Assembly (NCBI GenBank): GCA_002772115.1
Contig: PCRW01000069.1
Coordinates: 1 to 11,671, forward strand
Source of the DNA: Candidatus Moranbacteria bacterium CG23_combo_of_CG06-09_8_20_14_all_35_22
GTDB lineage: Bacteria; Patescibacteriota; Minisyncoccia; Moranbacterales; UBA2206
DNA length: 11,671 nucleotides
Reading direction: 5' to 3'
The first letter of the stretch is position 1. The number at the start of each line of letters is the position of its first letter. The notes under the pieces were generated by a model. It worked only from the letters and a program-made list of their open reading frames with translations, had not been told where the DNA came from and searched no databases. This document shows, one piece after another, positions 1-7,352 of the stretch. Position numbers and translations under genes: made by a program.

Positions 1-65
1 AGCCTTTGATTGAGGGAAATTTTTGGCAAGGAAATTCAGGGTCCGAGTTTAATTTCGAAAAAATT

Positions 66-938
66 TTAATTTTTCAGTGACCTATATTTATTTAATTTTT
101 CCACTACCTCTTCAATTACCCAACTCGGCGTGGATGCTCCAGCCGAAACTAAAACCTTCTCCACTCCGACAAACCACTTTTTTTCCAGTTGTTTGGAGTT
201 TTCTATAAAATAAGTTTTTGGATTTTTTTCTTTGGCAATTTCAAAAAGCCTAGTCGAATTGGCGCTTTCCTTCGAGCCGATGATAATAATTGCATCATTT
301 TTCTTAGCCATTTTTTTTATTTCTTCCTGACGATCATGCGTTGCCAAGCAAATAGTAGAGAAAATTTCCGCGTGTGAATTTTTATTTTTTATAAATTCCT
401 TGGCTTTTTCAAAAAAATTCACATCTTGAGTAGTTTGACTCATTACGGCAATTTTTTTGTTTTTAGAAAATTTAAGTTTTTTAAAGTCCTTTTCCGCAGA
501 AATAATTTTCGCTTTTTTCTCGCCCCAAGCATTGATGCCTTCCACTTCCCGATGCCCCTTGTCCCCAATAAGAATTATTTCGTAGTTTCTTTTAGAAAAA
601 ATTTGGGCTAAGCGTTGAACTTTGATAACTTTTGGACAAGTCGTATCAATTATTTTAATTTTTTTCTTTTTTGCCATTTGAAAAATTTCCGGTCCAACAC
701 CGTGAGCTGTGATGATAAGCGTTCCGATTTCCCCTTCTTTAGATTTTAAAAATTTTTTATAATCTATTTTTTGAATACCATTTTCCTCAACTTTTTTGAT
801 TACATCCGGATTATGCACCAAAGAACCTAAGATATAAATCGGCTTGGGAATTTGAGCAACATCCAAAGCACTTACCATTTTGTAAGCCCTTCTCACGCCG
901 TCGCAAAATCCAGCAAATTGGCTAAGATTAATTTTCAT
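66..938 (-). CDS. ispH: 4-hydroxy-3-methylbut-2-enyl diphosphate reductase (IspH/LytB)
   Basis: IspH is the last enzyme of the MEP isoprenoid pathway. It reductively dehydrates HMBPP to IPP and DMAPP in the cytoplasm using a [4Fe-4S] cluster. The three cluster cysteines are visible as C12 (GFCDGV), C101 (DTTCPK) and C197 (STICLAT). The diphosphate and substrate histidines are H42 (LVHNP), H79 (AHG) and H129 (GHREVEG), with the catalytic glutamate at E131. The S225/N227 and S269 positions of the E. coli enzyme are also present (ESANS, GAST). At 290 residues it is near the family length (316 in E. coli), and no key residue is missing. The ATG at 938 puts C12 at the usual distance from the N terminus. 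An AGG lies about 10 nt upstream, a weak ribosome site at best. The gene diverges from the sugar dehydrogenase at 1029. The family assignment is firm. Confidence 0.97.
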   Translation of the reverse strand: MKINLSQFAGFCDGVRRAYKMVSALDVAQIPKPIYILGSLVHNPDVIKKVEENGIQKIDYKKFLKSKEGEIGTLIITAHGVGPEIFQMAKKKKIKIIDTTCPKVIKVQRLAQIFSKRNYEIILIGDKGHREVEGINAWGEKKAKIISAEKDFKKLKFSKNKKIAVMSQTTQDVNFFEKAKEFIKNKNSHAEIFSTICLATHDRQEEIKKMAKKNDAIIIIGSKESANSTRLFEIAKEKNPKTYFIENSKQLEKKWFVGVEKVLVSAGASTPSWVIEEVVEKLNKYRSLKN

Positions 939-967
939 ACTTTTAAGCCTACCGCAAAATTAGCCTT

Positions 968-996
968 TTGCCAAGAACTTATTTTAGTAGTATGCT
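968..996 (+). promoter_or_regulatory. Sigma70-type promoter for the UDP-sugar dehydrogenase gene
   Basis: TTGCCA (968-973) and TATGCT (991-996) are separated by exactly 17 bp in the 90-bp divergent gap. Transcription would start near 1003, giving a leader of about 26 nt with no Shine-Dalgarno sequence before the ATG at 1029. On the other strand TTGGCA (969-974) with a poor TAGGCT (946-951) could serve ispH, so the two -35 boxes may overlap. Prediction from sequence only. Confidence 0.55.
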
Positions 997-1028
997 AGAA
1001 AATATAAAACTTAATAAACTTAATTATT

Positions 1029-2336
1029 ATGCAAAAAAATAAAAAATATTCCAAAGTTGTCGCCGTCATCGGACTTGGCTATGTTGGCTTGCCACTCGCT
1101 ATTCGCACAGTGGAAAAAGGCTACAAAGTTTTTGGCTTTGATTTAGATAAGAAAAAAATTCAAGCCATTCAAAAAGGACAAAGCCCTTTCAAGGAAGAAT
1201 TTATCGAAAAAAGAAAATCATTACTTTCTAAAATAAACGCTTCTTCTGATCCCACTGTTCTTCAAAAAGCGGACATTGTCATTGTCTGTGTACCTACTCC
1301 TGTAGATGAAAAATTTTATCCAATTTTTAAACCGCTTATTTCAGCCGTTGAGCTAATTATAAAAAACAAAAAAGCTGGACAACTAATAGTGATTGAATCC
1401 ACCATTAACCCAGGAGTTTGCGAAGAAGTACTTATGCCGTTATTCCAAAAAGCCAAACTAATTGAAGGCAAGGATTATTTCTTAGCCCATTGTCCGGAAA
1501 GAATCAATCCAGGAAAAGATGCCATCAGTCATGGCTATAATGTGAGCAACATCGCTCGCGTAATCGGTGCGTCATCAAAAAAAGGATTACTTTGGGCGAA
1601 AAATTTTTATCAATCCATTATCGATGCTCCGATAAAAGCGATGGGTTCGATAAAAGAAGCCGAAGCTTGCAAGGTAGTGGAAAATTCTTTCCGCGATATC
1701 AACATCGCTTTTGTCAATGAACTGGCGAAAAGTTTTGCCAAAATGGATATCGATGTAAAAAATGTGATTGAAGGCGCTGCCACCAAACCTTTTGCTTTTA
1801 TGGCGCACTACCCCAGTCGCGGAGTCGGCGGACACTGTATTCCTGTTGATCCGTATTATTTAATTGAACGCGCCAAACAAAATGGCTTTGATCATAAATT
1901 TTTGCGCTCTGCCCGAGAAATCAACAATTCTATGCCCGCTTATACCGTGGAACTTATGCATGATCTTTTGAATGAATTGAAATTACCGATAAAGAGTACA
2001 GCCGTTGGAGTAATGGGACTTTCTTACAAGGCCAATGTGGATGACCTACGCGAATCACCAGCAGTTAAAATTATTGAGGAACTTGAAAATAAAGGCGCGC
2101 GTGTCATCCGCTTCGATCCCTTTATTCCGTCAATGTCAGATGCAAAAAATTTGGAAGATTTTTTAAAAAAATCTACGGCGATAATTTTTGTCACTAACCA
2201 TAAAGTTTTTTCCGCTATCAAACCGCAAACTTTCAAAAAATTCGGCATTCGCGCAATCGTAGATGGAGTGAACTCTCTTGACAAAGAAAAAATTAAAAAG
2301 CTCGGCATCAAATACCGAGGCATTGGCAGAAGATAA
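1029..2336 (+). CDS. UDP-N-acetyl-hexosamine 6-dehydrogenase (UDP-glucose/GDP-mannose dehydrogenase family, WbpA/WecC-like)
   Basis: NAD-dependent four-electron oxidation of the C6 hydroxyl of a UDP-sugar to a uronic acid, for surface polysaccharide or glycan synthesis in the cytoplasm. The N-terminal Rossmann domain carries GLGYVG (15-20), followed by the VCVPTPVD loop (86-93) and ESTINPG (123-129). The central domain has HCPERINPG (154-162), typical of the UDP-N-acetylglucosamine/mannosamine branch. The catalytic cysteine is C270 in GGHCIPVDPYYL. The C-terminal UDP-binding domain contains SYKANVDDLRESP (332-344). The 435-residue length is normal and all domains are intact. I cannot tell GlcNAc, ManNAc or GalNAc specificity from sequence alone. 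The gene stands alone on the plus strand. Its stop codon is followed at once by a histidine-kinase relic on the opposite strand and then by a convergent gene; no terminator hairpin is visible. Confidence 0.93.
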   Translation: MQKNKKYSKVVAVIGLGYVGLPLAIRTVEKGYKVFGFDLDKKKIQAIQKGQSPFKEEFIEKRKSLLSKINASSDPTVLQKADIVIVCVPTPVDEKFYPIFKPLISAVELIIKNKKAGQLIVIESTINPGVCEEVLMPLFQKAKLIEGKDYFLAHCPERINPGKDAISHGYNVSNIARVIGASSKKGLLWAKNFYQSIIDAPIKAMGSIKEAEACKVVENSFRDINIAFVNELAKSFAKMDIDVKNVIEGAATKPFAFMAHYPSRGVGGHCIPVDPYYLIERAKQNGFDHKFLRSAREINNSMPAYTVELMHDLLNELKLPIKSTAVGVMGLSYKANVDDLRESPAVKIIEELENKGARVIRFDPFIPSMSDAKNLEDFLKKSTAIIFVTNHKVFSAIKPQTFKKFGIRAIVDGVNSLDKEKIKKLGIKYRGIGRR

Positions 2337-2339
2337 AAA

Positions 2340-2416
2340 AGAAAGTTGAGCCAAGATTCGTTCCGGCGGACTCTACCCAGATGCGACCGCCGAGGGCTTC
2401 GATCATTTAATCGCAC
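2340..2416 (-). pseudogene. Relic of a histidine-kinase 3' end (G2-box tail)
   Basis: Bases 2340-2409 match 7391-7460, the 3' part of the intact kinase gene, at 64 of 70 positions by hand alignment and in the same orientation. Read on the minus strand the relic encodes MIEALGGRIWVES followed by AGTNLGSTFF, the conserved tail of the HATPase domain. Of the five codon differences within this peptide, four are synonymous and one is Q to E, so it diverged as a working paralogue before truncation. A TAA sits directly before the ATG, and the upstream match decays (VGKK is lost by a short deletion). The relic fills the whole gap between two convergent genes, and no other part of a kinase remains nearby. 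Confidence 0.8.
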
Positions 2417-2419
2417 ATG

Positions 2420-4054
2420 CTAAAATTTATTTAATAATGCTTTTTCATTTTTTTTCAATTCACTAATCATTTGCAATGTTTCCGGGGTAGTTTCTAAAAA
2501 ATTAGGTTTTATTATATCATCAATCTCAAACCATTTTAATTTTTCTTTTGGGACTTCTCCAATAATTTTTTCTTCAACACAATAGTCGATTATAGCCACA
2601 AAAATAAAATCGCGATGAAAATGTATAGGGCTATCATTATGTGCAGGAATTTCTTCTTTCATTTCGCAAAAGACAACTGGCACAGAGGATAACTGTTCGA
2701 AACTTTTATCAAACCAATAATAAGGGGTAATGCCAATTTCTTCCTTCAGCTCTCGCAAAACAGCACTTTCTGGCGATTCAAATCTTTTTACATGACCACC
2801 TATCGGTATCCATTTTTCGATTTTTGGATGATTCAAAAGCAAGATAGATAATTTTCCAAAATGATTTTTGCTTATAATTAAAGCGCTGGCAGCATCATGA
2901 CGATTTTTCCTAATCTTTTCTGTTTCAAGTATTGCCTCATAATTATCCACTTCATATAATTCAAAATATCTTCTAATCACATCCTGTTGCAGTCTTAATT
3001 CCAAATCATAAACTCTCGGCAACAAATTTGATTCCAAGAGATAGTCAGCAGATAACAAAAGACCCGACATAACAATATCAAACATTTCTCCAAAAGCCGA
3101 ATCATCGATAAAGTTTATAGGGAATCCATTATAAGCAACATAAAAAAGTCCGTTTTCTGATTTGTAGGAACTTATATGATCATTTCTTTTTATAATATTT
3201 TCTTCCAATTCAGTCATTGGAAATTCCACTTGCTTGGATGAAGCGCTAACTAATAGGGCATTGTTTTTTAGATAAATGATGTCGCTCATTTGTAAAGATT
3301 TTTGTCCAGAAGCACCAACAATTATATCTGCTTGAGCAATAGCTGAAATTCTATCTGTAATATTGAAACCGTCTAATCTTGCCAGCATAGTATTCACCGG
3401 ATCGCTATCATAAACAAAAACATTCGCCATAGTACTTTTGATTTTTCTAGCTGTTCCTCGACCGATTTCTCCATATCCCATAACTAAAACATTTTTTACC
3501 GCTATTAAATCCCTATGAAAATAATATCTCAAAAATTTTTCCAAAGAATAGCTAGTTGATGAACCGACAAATTTATTTTCAATTTTTTTGAGATTAGTTT
3601 GAGCTATACTAACCACTGGGAATGTGAGCCGAGATTCATTTTTTTTGAAATTCCAATGACCCTGATTTGTATCTTCCACTGCCCCAATTATATTATCAGG
3701 AATTTTTTTCATCAAAGCGGAGTATCCGCCGATTTCAACCATACAGATTTTTTTACTAATATTCTCATTACAAATATCAGCAATAAGATCTGGTATTTCA
3801 GTAACATCTTTTGGACTGTAAACGCGGGCATATTTACTTATATTTTCCTTGACTTCCGCTATCTCTGAATAAGGAATGGATATTACTCCCAAGTTGTTGA
3901 AATTTTTCAACCAGTCTTCAATAAAAATTTCGATTGTTCGAGTAAGATGGATCACAAAAAGAAAATGTACATCTCGCTTTTTAATCTCACTTAAAAAAGA
4001 CTTGAAAACAAGATCCTTAGAATCTCCGCTATTTTTTTTATCAGATTCAAGCAT
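2420..4054 (-). CDS. S-adenosylhomocysteine-hydrolase-like protein fused to a C-terminal Nudix hydrolase domain
   Basis: Residues about 30-350 follow the order of adenosylhomocysteinase. IHLTRTIEIFIEDWL (35-49) resembles the adenosine-binding HxTxxTA-LIE segment, and EDTNQG (127-132) stands where the family has E-(E/D)-T-T-T-G. LTFPVVSI (143-150) precedes the region of the catalytic Lys/Asp, and GYGEIGRG (193-200) is the NAD-binding glycine loop, with ADIIVGASG (242-250) after it. The family's NDSVTKSKFDN stretch is poorly conserved here (151-161), so hydrolase activity is doubtful. Residues about 385-530 are a Nudix domain with a perfect GX5EX7REUXEEXGU box from G420 to I442, so pyrophosphatase chemistry is likely. 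I do not recognise this fusion as a characterised enzyme. Possible roles are sensing or processing an adenosyl or NAD-related nucleotide (inference). The ATG at 4054 has no Shine-Dalgarno sequence. The TAG stop abuts the kinase relic. Confidence 0.85.
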   Translation of the reverse strand: MLESDKKNSGDSKDLVFKSFLSEIKKRDVHFLFVIHLTRTIEIFIEDWLKNFNNLGVISIPYSEIAEVKENISKYARVYSPKDVTEIPDLIADICNENISKKICMVEIGGYSALMKKIPDNIIGAVEDTNQGHWNFKKNESRLTFPVVSIAQTNLKKIENKFVGSSTSYSLEKFLRYYFHRDLIAVKNVLVMGYGEIGRGTARKIKSTMANVFVYDSDPVNTMLARLDGFNITDRISAIAQADIIVGASGQKSLQMSDIIYLKNNALLVSASSKQVEFPMTELEENIIKRNDHISSYKSENGLFYVAYNGFPINFIDDSAFGEMFDIVMSGLLLSADYLLESNLLPRVYDLELRLQQDVIRRYFELYEVDNYEAILETEKIRKNRHDAASALIISKNHFGKLSILLLNHPKIEKWIPIGGHVKRFESPESAVLRELKEEIGITPYYWFDKSFEQLSSVPVVFCEMKEEIPAHNDSPIHFHRDFIFVAIIDYCVEEKIIGEVPKEKLKWFEIDDIIKPNFLETTPETLQMISELKKNEKALLNKF

Positions 4055-4120
4055 AAAATTTGTCTAAAAAATAACTTTTTGACCTTTCTTGCATCTGCAT
4101 CATACTACCATTTCATCATT

Positions 4121-4149
4121 ATTACAAATAGAACATATATACTTTGCAA
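4121..4149 (-). promoter_or_regulatory. Predicted promoter of the SAHH-like/Nudix gene
   Basis: Reading leftward, TTGCAA (4144-4149) and TGTAAT (4121-4126) are 17 bp apart, in the 176-bp gap upstream of the gene starting at 4054. The leader would be about 60 nt. The same -35 hexamer with 17-bp spacing occurs before the SpeD-like operon. A 13-bp palindrome with 5-bp arms lies just upstream at 4151-4163. The rest of the gap (4055-4230) is AT-rich and holds no recognisable gene. Confidence 0.45.
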
Positions 4150-4230
4150 AACATAGCTTATGTGATATTTTACCAATAGAAAAATAATTTAAAAATAAAT
4201 TTTTTAGATTTGATAGTTGGCATATTATTT

Positions 4231-4629
4231 TCATAAACCCTTAAAACTATTCAAAAGTATTTTTTGCATTTTTTTGAGTTCTGCTAATGATGCTTTTTTT
4301 GCTCTCTCGGGATTCAAATCATTGCCTTTATGTATCGGAACGAGATGAATATGTGCATGAGAAACACCCAAACCCTCGATTGCCAAACCTATTGCTTTTG
4401 CTAATGTTGCTTTTTTGAGTGGTTTAGCGAGTTTTTTCGCTACTTGAAATATTCTATTATAACTATCATTAGAAAGACTAAAAACATCTTTCACATGAAT
4501 TTTCGGGATTATAAGAATATGACCAGGATTGATAGGTGCAATATCTAAAAAAGCAAAAAATTCCCCGTTTTCCCAAACCTTAAATGAAGTGATTTTATTG
4601 CTTGCAATTTCACAAAATAAACATTTCAT
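4231..4629 (-). CDS. HIT-family (histidine triad) nucleotide-binding protein
   Basis: HIT proteins hydrolyse or transfer nucleotides from adenylated or phosphoramidate substrates (HINT, Fhit and related types). This 132-residue protein has the complete fold in order. CLFC (3-6) is a zinc-type CxxC seen in many bacterial HINT proteins. FLDIAPINPGHILIIPK (27-43) is the strand before H45. The triad SHAHIHLVP gives H91, H93 and H95, with H93 expected to be the nucleophile. Length is typical for the family. The HIT fold assignment is firm; the substrate cannot be read from the sequence. The gene is separated by 120 bp from the Nudix gene upstream and by 176 bp from the fusion gene downstream, and may have its own promoter (TATAAC at 4648-4653, with a weak -35). 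It ends in TGA, as does the AAA gene at 5175. Confidence 0.93.
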   Translation of the reverse strand: MKCLFCEIASNKITSFKVWENGEFFAFLDIAPINPGHILIIPKIHVKDVFSLSNDSYNRIFQVAKKLAKPLKKATLAKAIGLAIEGLGVSHAHIHLVPIHKGNDLNPERAKKASLAELKKMQKILLNSFKGL

Positions 4630-4749
4630 AAAAATATGATACCATATGTTATAAAAAATAAAAAGAAGCTATAAATTCTTTATGATTTACTGTGTTGAGT
4701 TTTAAAAATTATTCCATATGGTCTTTTGGAATTTTCAGAAAAAAAGATA

Positions 4750-5145
4750 CTACTCTGATATTTCAAATTCTTCTTTTATCCATTTGGGATAATCTCCTGT
4801 CAAGGTTATCTCTTTGTCTATCCATTCATATTTCGTGTGTTCTCCACTCAGTCTAATTTTTCCGCTAATATATTTAGCTAGAAAAGTTATTCCGACTAAA
4901 TGCAAATCGTCTTTTACAAATCCCCATGTGCGTGCTGGCTTTATTATTTCAATCTTTATTCCTATCTCCTCCTCAATTTCTCGCTTTAGGCTTTCCTCAA
5001 GATTTTCACCAAATTTAATTCTACCTCCAGGGATATCTATTTCATTTGGATTTATTTCTTCAGCTTCACTTTTATAGAGAACTAAATATTTACCATCTTC
5101 ATTTTTTATTATCGCCTTTACAGCAACACCAAATTTTCTTTCCAT
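4750..5145 (-). CDS. Nudix hydrolase
   Basis: A single-domain Nudix protein of 131 residues. The box runs from G41 to I63 (GRIKFGE, seven residues, then REIEEEIGI) and matches GX5EX7REUXEEXGU at every position, so Mg-dependent cleavage of a nucleoside diphosphate linked to another group is expected. DIPGG precedes the box, as in MutT/ADP-ribose pyrophosphatase-like members. Nothing in the remainder identifies the substrate; house-cleaning of damaged NTPs and ADP-ribose or NAD turnover are both possible. The ATG at 5145 lies 29 bp after the stop of the ATPase gene on the same strand, so the two are probably co-transcribed. It is distinct in sequence from the Nudix domain of the fusion protein at 2420. 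Confidence 0.92.
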   Translation of the reverse strand: MERKFGVAVKAIIKNEDGKYLVLYKSEAEEINPNEIDIPGGRIKFGENLEESLKREIEEEIGIKIEIIKPARTWGFVKDDLHLVGITFLAKYISGKIRLSGEHTKYEWIDKEITLTGDYPKWIKEEFEISE

Positions 5146-5174
5146 ATGTTAAATTTTGTATTTTTATAATTTTC

Positions 5175-6500
5175 TCATAATCCCAATAACCATCTTCTAA
5201 GGCTCGCATAGCGAATTTTCTTTCCATTATAATCGTCTTCACCTTCAAAATCTTCGGTTATAATGAGTCCCTTTTTCAACTTAAATTCGTCCATCGCTTT
5301 CAGTAATGCTTTTGTTTCTCGCTTTCTGGTATTTAAATCTTCAATATCCCAACAGACCTGAATTAGTTCTTTGACTTTTGTATCTTCTTTCACCAAAAAA
5401 TCAACTTCTTCGTTAACTGCATTTTTCCAATAATATATTTCCAAAAAAGGATTATCGTATGTTTTTCTTTTTAACTCAAGAAACACTAAATTTTCCGCCA
5501 GTCTTCCTGAGTTACTACTGAATTTAAATCCCACCATATTAGCAAGGCCAGTATCAACTGCATAAACCTTCCGTGGACTTTTCTCTTGTTCTTTAAATTT
5601 AAAAGAAAATCTCTTAAGAAAAAACACTAGATAGGAAGTTTCAAGATAGGCTGAAAATCTTTCGGTTGACAAAGCGGATATGCCCAAAAATTTTCCCGAG
5701 GAGGTGAAGGTTATGGGACAGGATATATTGCTTAAATAGAATTTTATCAAACTTTTTATTTCTTCAGTTTTTCTTATCTTATAACGCTTTATCAAATCCT
5801 TGTTAACAACATCATCATAGTATGATAATAGTGTGCCTTCTTTGTCTTGACCTAATACTACTAGCGGAAAAGAACCAAAATTCAAATACTCAGCAAGTGA
5901 TACCCTTGATTCAATATTATTTCTAATAAGCTCAATATCATTTTTTATCTCTATTCCCTTGAATTTTAGGAACTCGGAGAATGACAAAGGCATTACAGTC
6001 AAATCCAAATGCCTGCCAGTGAGCACCGTTGCCAACTCACTGCTTAGAAGTTTTGAATTTGAACCTGAAACAATTATATTAGCCTTATCTAGTTCCTGTG
6101 CTGTTCTGACCCATTTTTCCCAGCTTGGAATTTCCTGTATCTCATCCAAAAAAACATATATTTCTCCAGTTGGTTTGTAAGTTTCCAAATAAACATCAAA
6201 GGCTTGCTGAAGAAGCTTGGTGTTGAGACCAGAAAATCGAGGATCCTCAAAGTTTATTATCAAGATATTATATTTGTTTATTTTTTTCTCATCCATTAGC
6301 CACTTGGCAAGTTGTCGCATTATAAAAGATTTTCCACTTCGTCTAGCTCCCATTATTACCTTTATCTGCTCGCTAGAAAGTCTTTTTTCTAAAACCCTAA
6401 GATAAGGGTCTCGACTGATCCCAACTTTCAAATCTTTCTTCCAGAAGTTCCACTCTTCCAGTATTTCTAAAACCTCTTTTCTATTCATTATTTTGTTCAT
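5175..6500 (-). CDS. AAA_14/DUF4143-family ATPase
   Basis: Residues about 40-180 form an AAA_14 ATPase. Walker A is GARRSGKS (51-58), Walker B is YVFLDE (115-120), and the sensor region ISGSNSKLLSSEL-type segment (about 144-156) leads into TGRHLDLTVMPLSFSEFL (161-178), a hallmark of this family. The C-terminal DUF4143 part (about 200-430) has GRLAENLVFLEL (332-343) and EEVDFLV (364-370), then ELIQV (378-382), a layout resembling PD-(D/E)xK nuclease folds. Members are common and multicopy in archaea and CPR bacteria, mostly of unproven function; links to DNA metabolism, mobile elements and defence have been proposed. The 441-residue length is typical and there is no internal break. ATG codons at 6500 and 6488 are both possible starts. 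A TATAAT lies about 24 bp upstream of the first. The stop is TGA. Confidence 0.92.
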   Translation of the reverse strand: MNKIMNRKEVLEILEEWNFWKKDLKVGISRDPYLRVLEKRLSSEQIKVIMGARRSGKSFIMRQLAKWLMDEKKINKYNILIINFEDPRFSGLNTKLLQQAFDVYLETYKPTGEIYVFLDEIQEIPSWEKWVRTAQELDKANIIVSGSNSKLLSSELATVLTGRHLDLTVMPLSFSEFLKFKGIEIKNDIELIRNNIESRVSLAEYLNFGSFPLVVLGQDKEGTLLSYYDDVVNKDLIKRYKIRKTEEIKSLIKFYLSNISCPITFTSSGKFLGISALSTERFSAYLETSYLVFFLKRFSFKFKEQEKSPRKVYAVDTGLANMVGFKFSSNSGRLAENLVFLELKRKTYDNPFLEIYYWKNAVNEEVDFLVKEDTKVKELIQVCWDIEDLNTRKRETKALLKAMDEFKLKKGLIITEDFEGEDDYNGKKIRYASLRRWLLGL

Positions 6501-6523
6501 ATGTTGTAAAATATTGAAATTTT

Positions 6524-6552
6524 ATTATATATACATAATACTATATAATGAA
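6524..6552 (-). promoter_or_regulatory. Predicted promoter of the ATPase gene
   Basis: A perfect TATAAT on the minus strand (6524-6529) lies 23 bp before the ATPase ATG. The best -35 at 17-bp spacing is weak (TTCATT, 6547-6552). The leader would be under 20 nt and has no Shine-Dalgarno sequence. The promoter lies just downstream of the kinase relic at 6561-6592. Confidence 0.35.
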
Positions 6553-6560
6553 ATGCAAGT

Positions 6561-6592
6561 CAAGATTGGCACCGGCGGACTGCACCCAGATT
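6561..6592 (-). pseudogene. Second relic of a histidine-kinase 3' end
   Basis: Bases 6561-6591 match 7403-7433 of the intact kinase at 28 of 31 positions, in the same orientation. Translated on the minus strand in the kinase frame this gives IWVQSAGANL, then diverges (DLHF). One differing codon is synonymous (GGT for GGC) and one is T to A. The island is strikingly GC-rich inside a very AT-rich gap. It starts 12 bp after the HEPN stop codon. It is too short to act as a gene. Confidence 0.65.
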
Positions 6593-6603
6593 TTTATAAA
6601 AAG

Positions 6604-7011
6604 TTATTTTATTTTTGCCAAAACAAACTCTTTGATTTTCTTTGTTATTTCAAAGGCCTCTTTGGCTTCTTGCCAAGAAAATTCTGGAAAATCTCCAGGA
6701 TAACGAGTTTCAATATAAAATTTTGAAAAGTAATCGGCTTCGTCATACAAATCTGAAAATTCTTTATCGATCTCCTCGCACAAAGAAACAAGCATTCTGA
6801 TATCATGCACCTTACGCACATTTTTTTCCTGATACGCCAAAAAACCTTTCAGAAGTTTTTCAACCGCTTGCTGGCAATGAAAACAAATGCTATTTGGAGA
6901 TATATTCTCTTTAATAAGAATTTCGACTGTTGCAATATCATCTTCTGCCCGCTTTAACCAATCGGAAACATACTTGGTTATTTTAAGATTTGGCATAAAG
7001 TATTTTACCAT
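6604..7011 (-). CDS. HEPN-domain protein, partner of the adjacent nucleotidyltransferase
   Basis: A four-helix HEPN protein (PF05168-like) of 135 residues. Visible signatures are WLKRAEDDI (18-26), FHCQQAVEKLLKGFLAY (44-60), KVHDI (67-71) and TRYPGD (102-107). The RX4-6H ribonuclease motif of classical HepT toxins is absent, so RNase toxicity is not supported. This subtype often sits beside minimal nucleotidyltransferases with undetermined function. Translation probably starts at the ATG at 7011, which overlaps the 3' end of the nucleotidyltransferase gene by 29 bp; an alternative ATG lies at 6996. The overlap implies coupled translation and a joint complex. Downstream is the second kinase relic, with no terminator seen. 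Confidence 0.88.
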   Translation of the reverse strand: MVKYFMPNLKITKYVSDWLKRAEDDIATVEILIKENISPNSICFHCQQAVEKLLKGFLAYQEKNVRKVHDIRMLVSLCEEIDKEFSDLYDEADYFSKFYIETRYPGDFPEFSWQEAKEAFEITKKIKEFVLAKIK

Positions 7012-7309
7012 TATTTATTACATCTTCTATGAAAAGGTTTCTATCTTTTTCTATTTTTTCTTTTACTTCTGTTGGAGTATAAGCCAATATATCAATAGCG
7101 AAAGGACGCGGAAAAATTGATCTGTCAATTTCATAAGCAATTCCTCTGCCTTTTTTTGGGCTATCTTTCACTATAAACAAATCTACATCACTATCTTTTG
7201 TAGGATTTCCCCAAGCATAAGAACCGAAAAGTATTATCTTTTCGGGATTATAATCTTTGACGATTTTATTCGCCACTTCTTGAATTTTTTTCTCCATTTC
7301 TTCACTCAT
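6983..7309 (-). CDS. Minimal nucleotidyltransferase (MNT-type, MntA-like)
   Basis: A 108-residue stand-alone polymerase-beta-type nucleotidyltransferase. The motif GSYAWGNPTKDSDVD (29-43) is the GSx10DxD signature with D41 and D43, and D73 (FAIDILAY) supplies the third metal-binding carboxylate, so the active site is complete. In characterised MntA/HepT pairs the enzyme AMPylates the HEPN partner and neutralises it. Because the HEPN partner here lacks the RNase motif, I would not assign that mechanism without a test. The gene starts 43 bp after the histidine-kinase stop on the same strand and may be read from the same transcript. Confidence 0.9.
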   Translation of the reverse strand: MSEEMEKKIQEVANKIVKDYNPEKIILFGSYAWGNPTKDSDVDLFIVKDSPKKGRGIAYEIDRSIFPRPFAIDILAYTPTEVKEKIEKDRNLFIEDVINNGKILYAKS

Positions 7310-7352
7310 AGTCTAATATTACTACAAGCAAAATCAAAAAGCAATAAGCGCC

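Noticed and set aside
1..65. AT-rich inverted repeats (GAAATT/AATTTC) downstream of ispH as a terminator
   Set aside because: The arms are short and purely A/T at the base, the loop is long and no T run follows on the ispH strand. I cannot support a terminator.
2024..2416. Minus-strand open frame of 130 codons covering the end of the dehydrogenase gene and the kinase relic
   Set aside because: It lies antisense to the conserved dehydrogenase C terminus and is out of frame with the kinase-tail peptide. It has no recognisable domain.
4231..6500. Possible recoding of TGA (as in Gracilibacteria/Absconditabacteria)
   Set aside because: Two genes end in TGA exactly where their families normally end, and tryptophan is encoded by TGG. 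TGA behaves as a stop.
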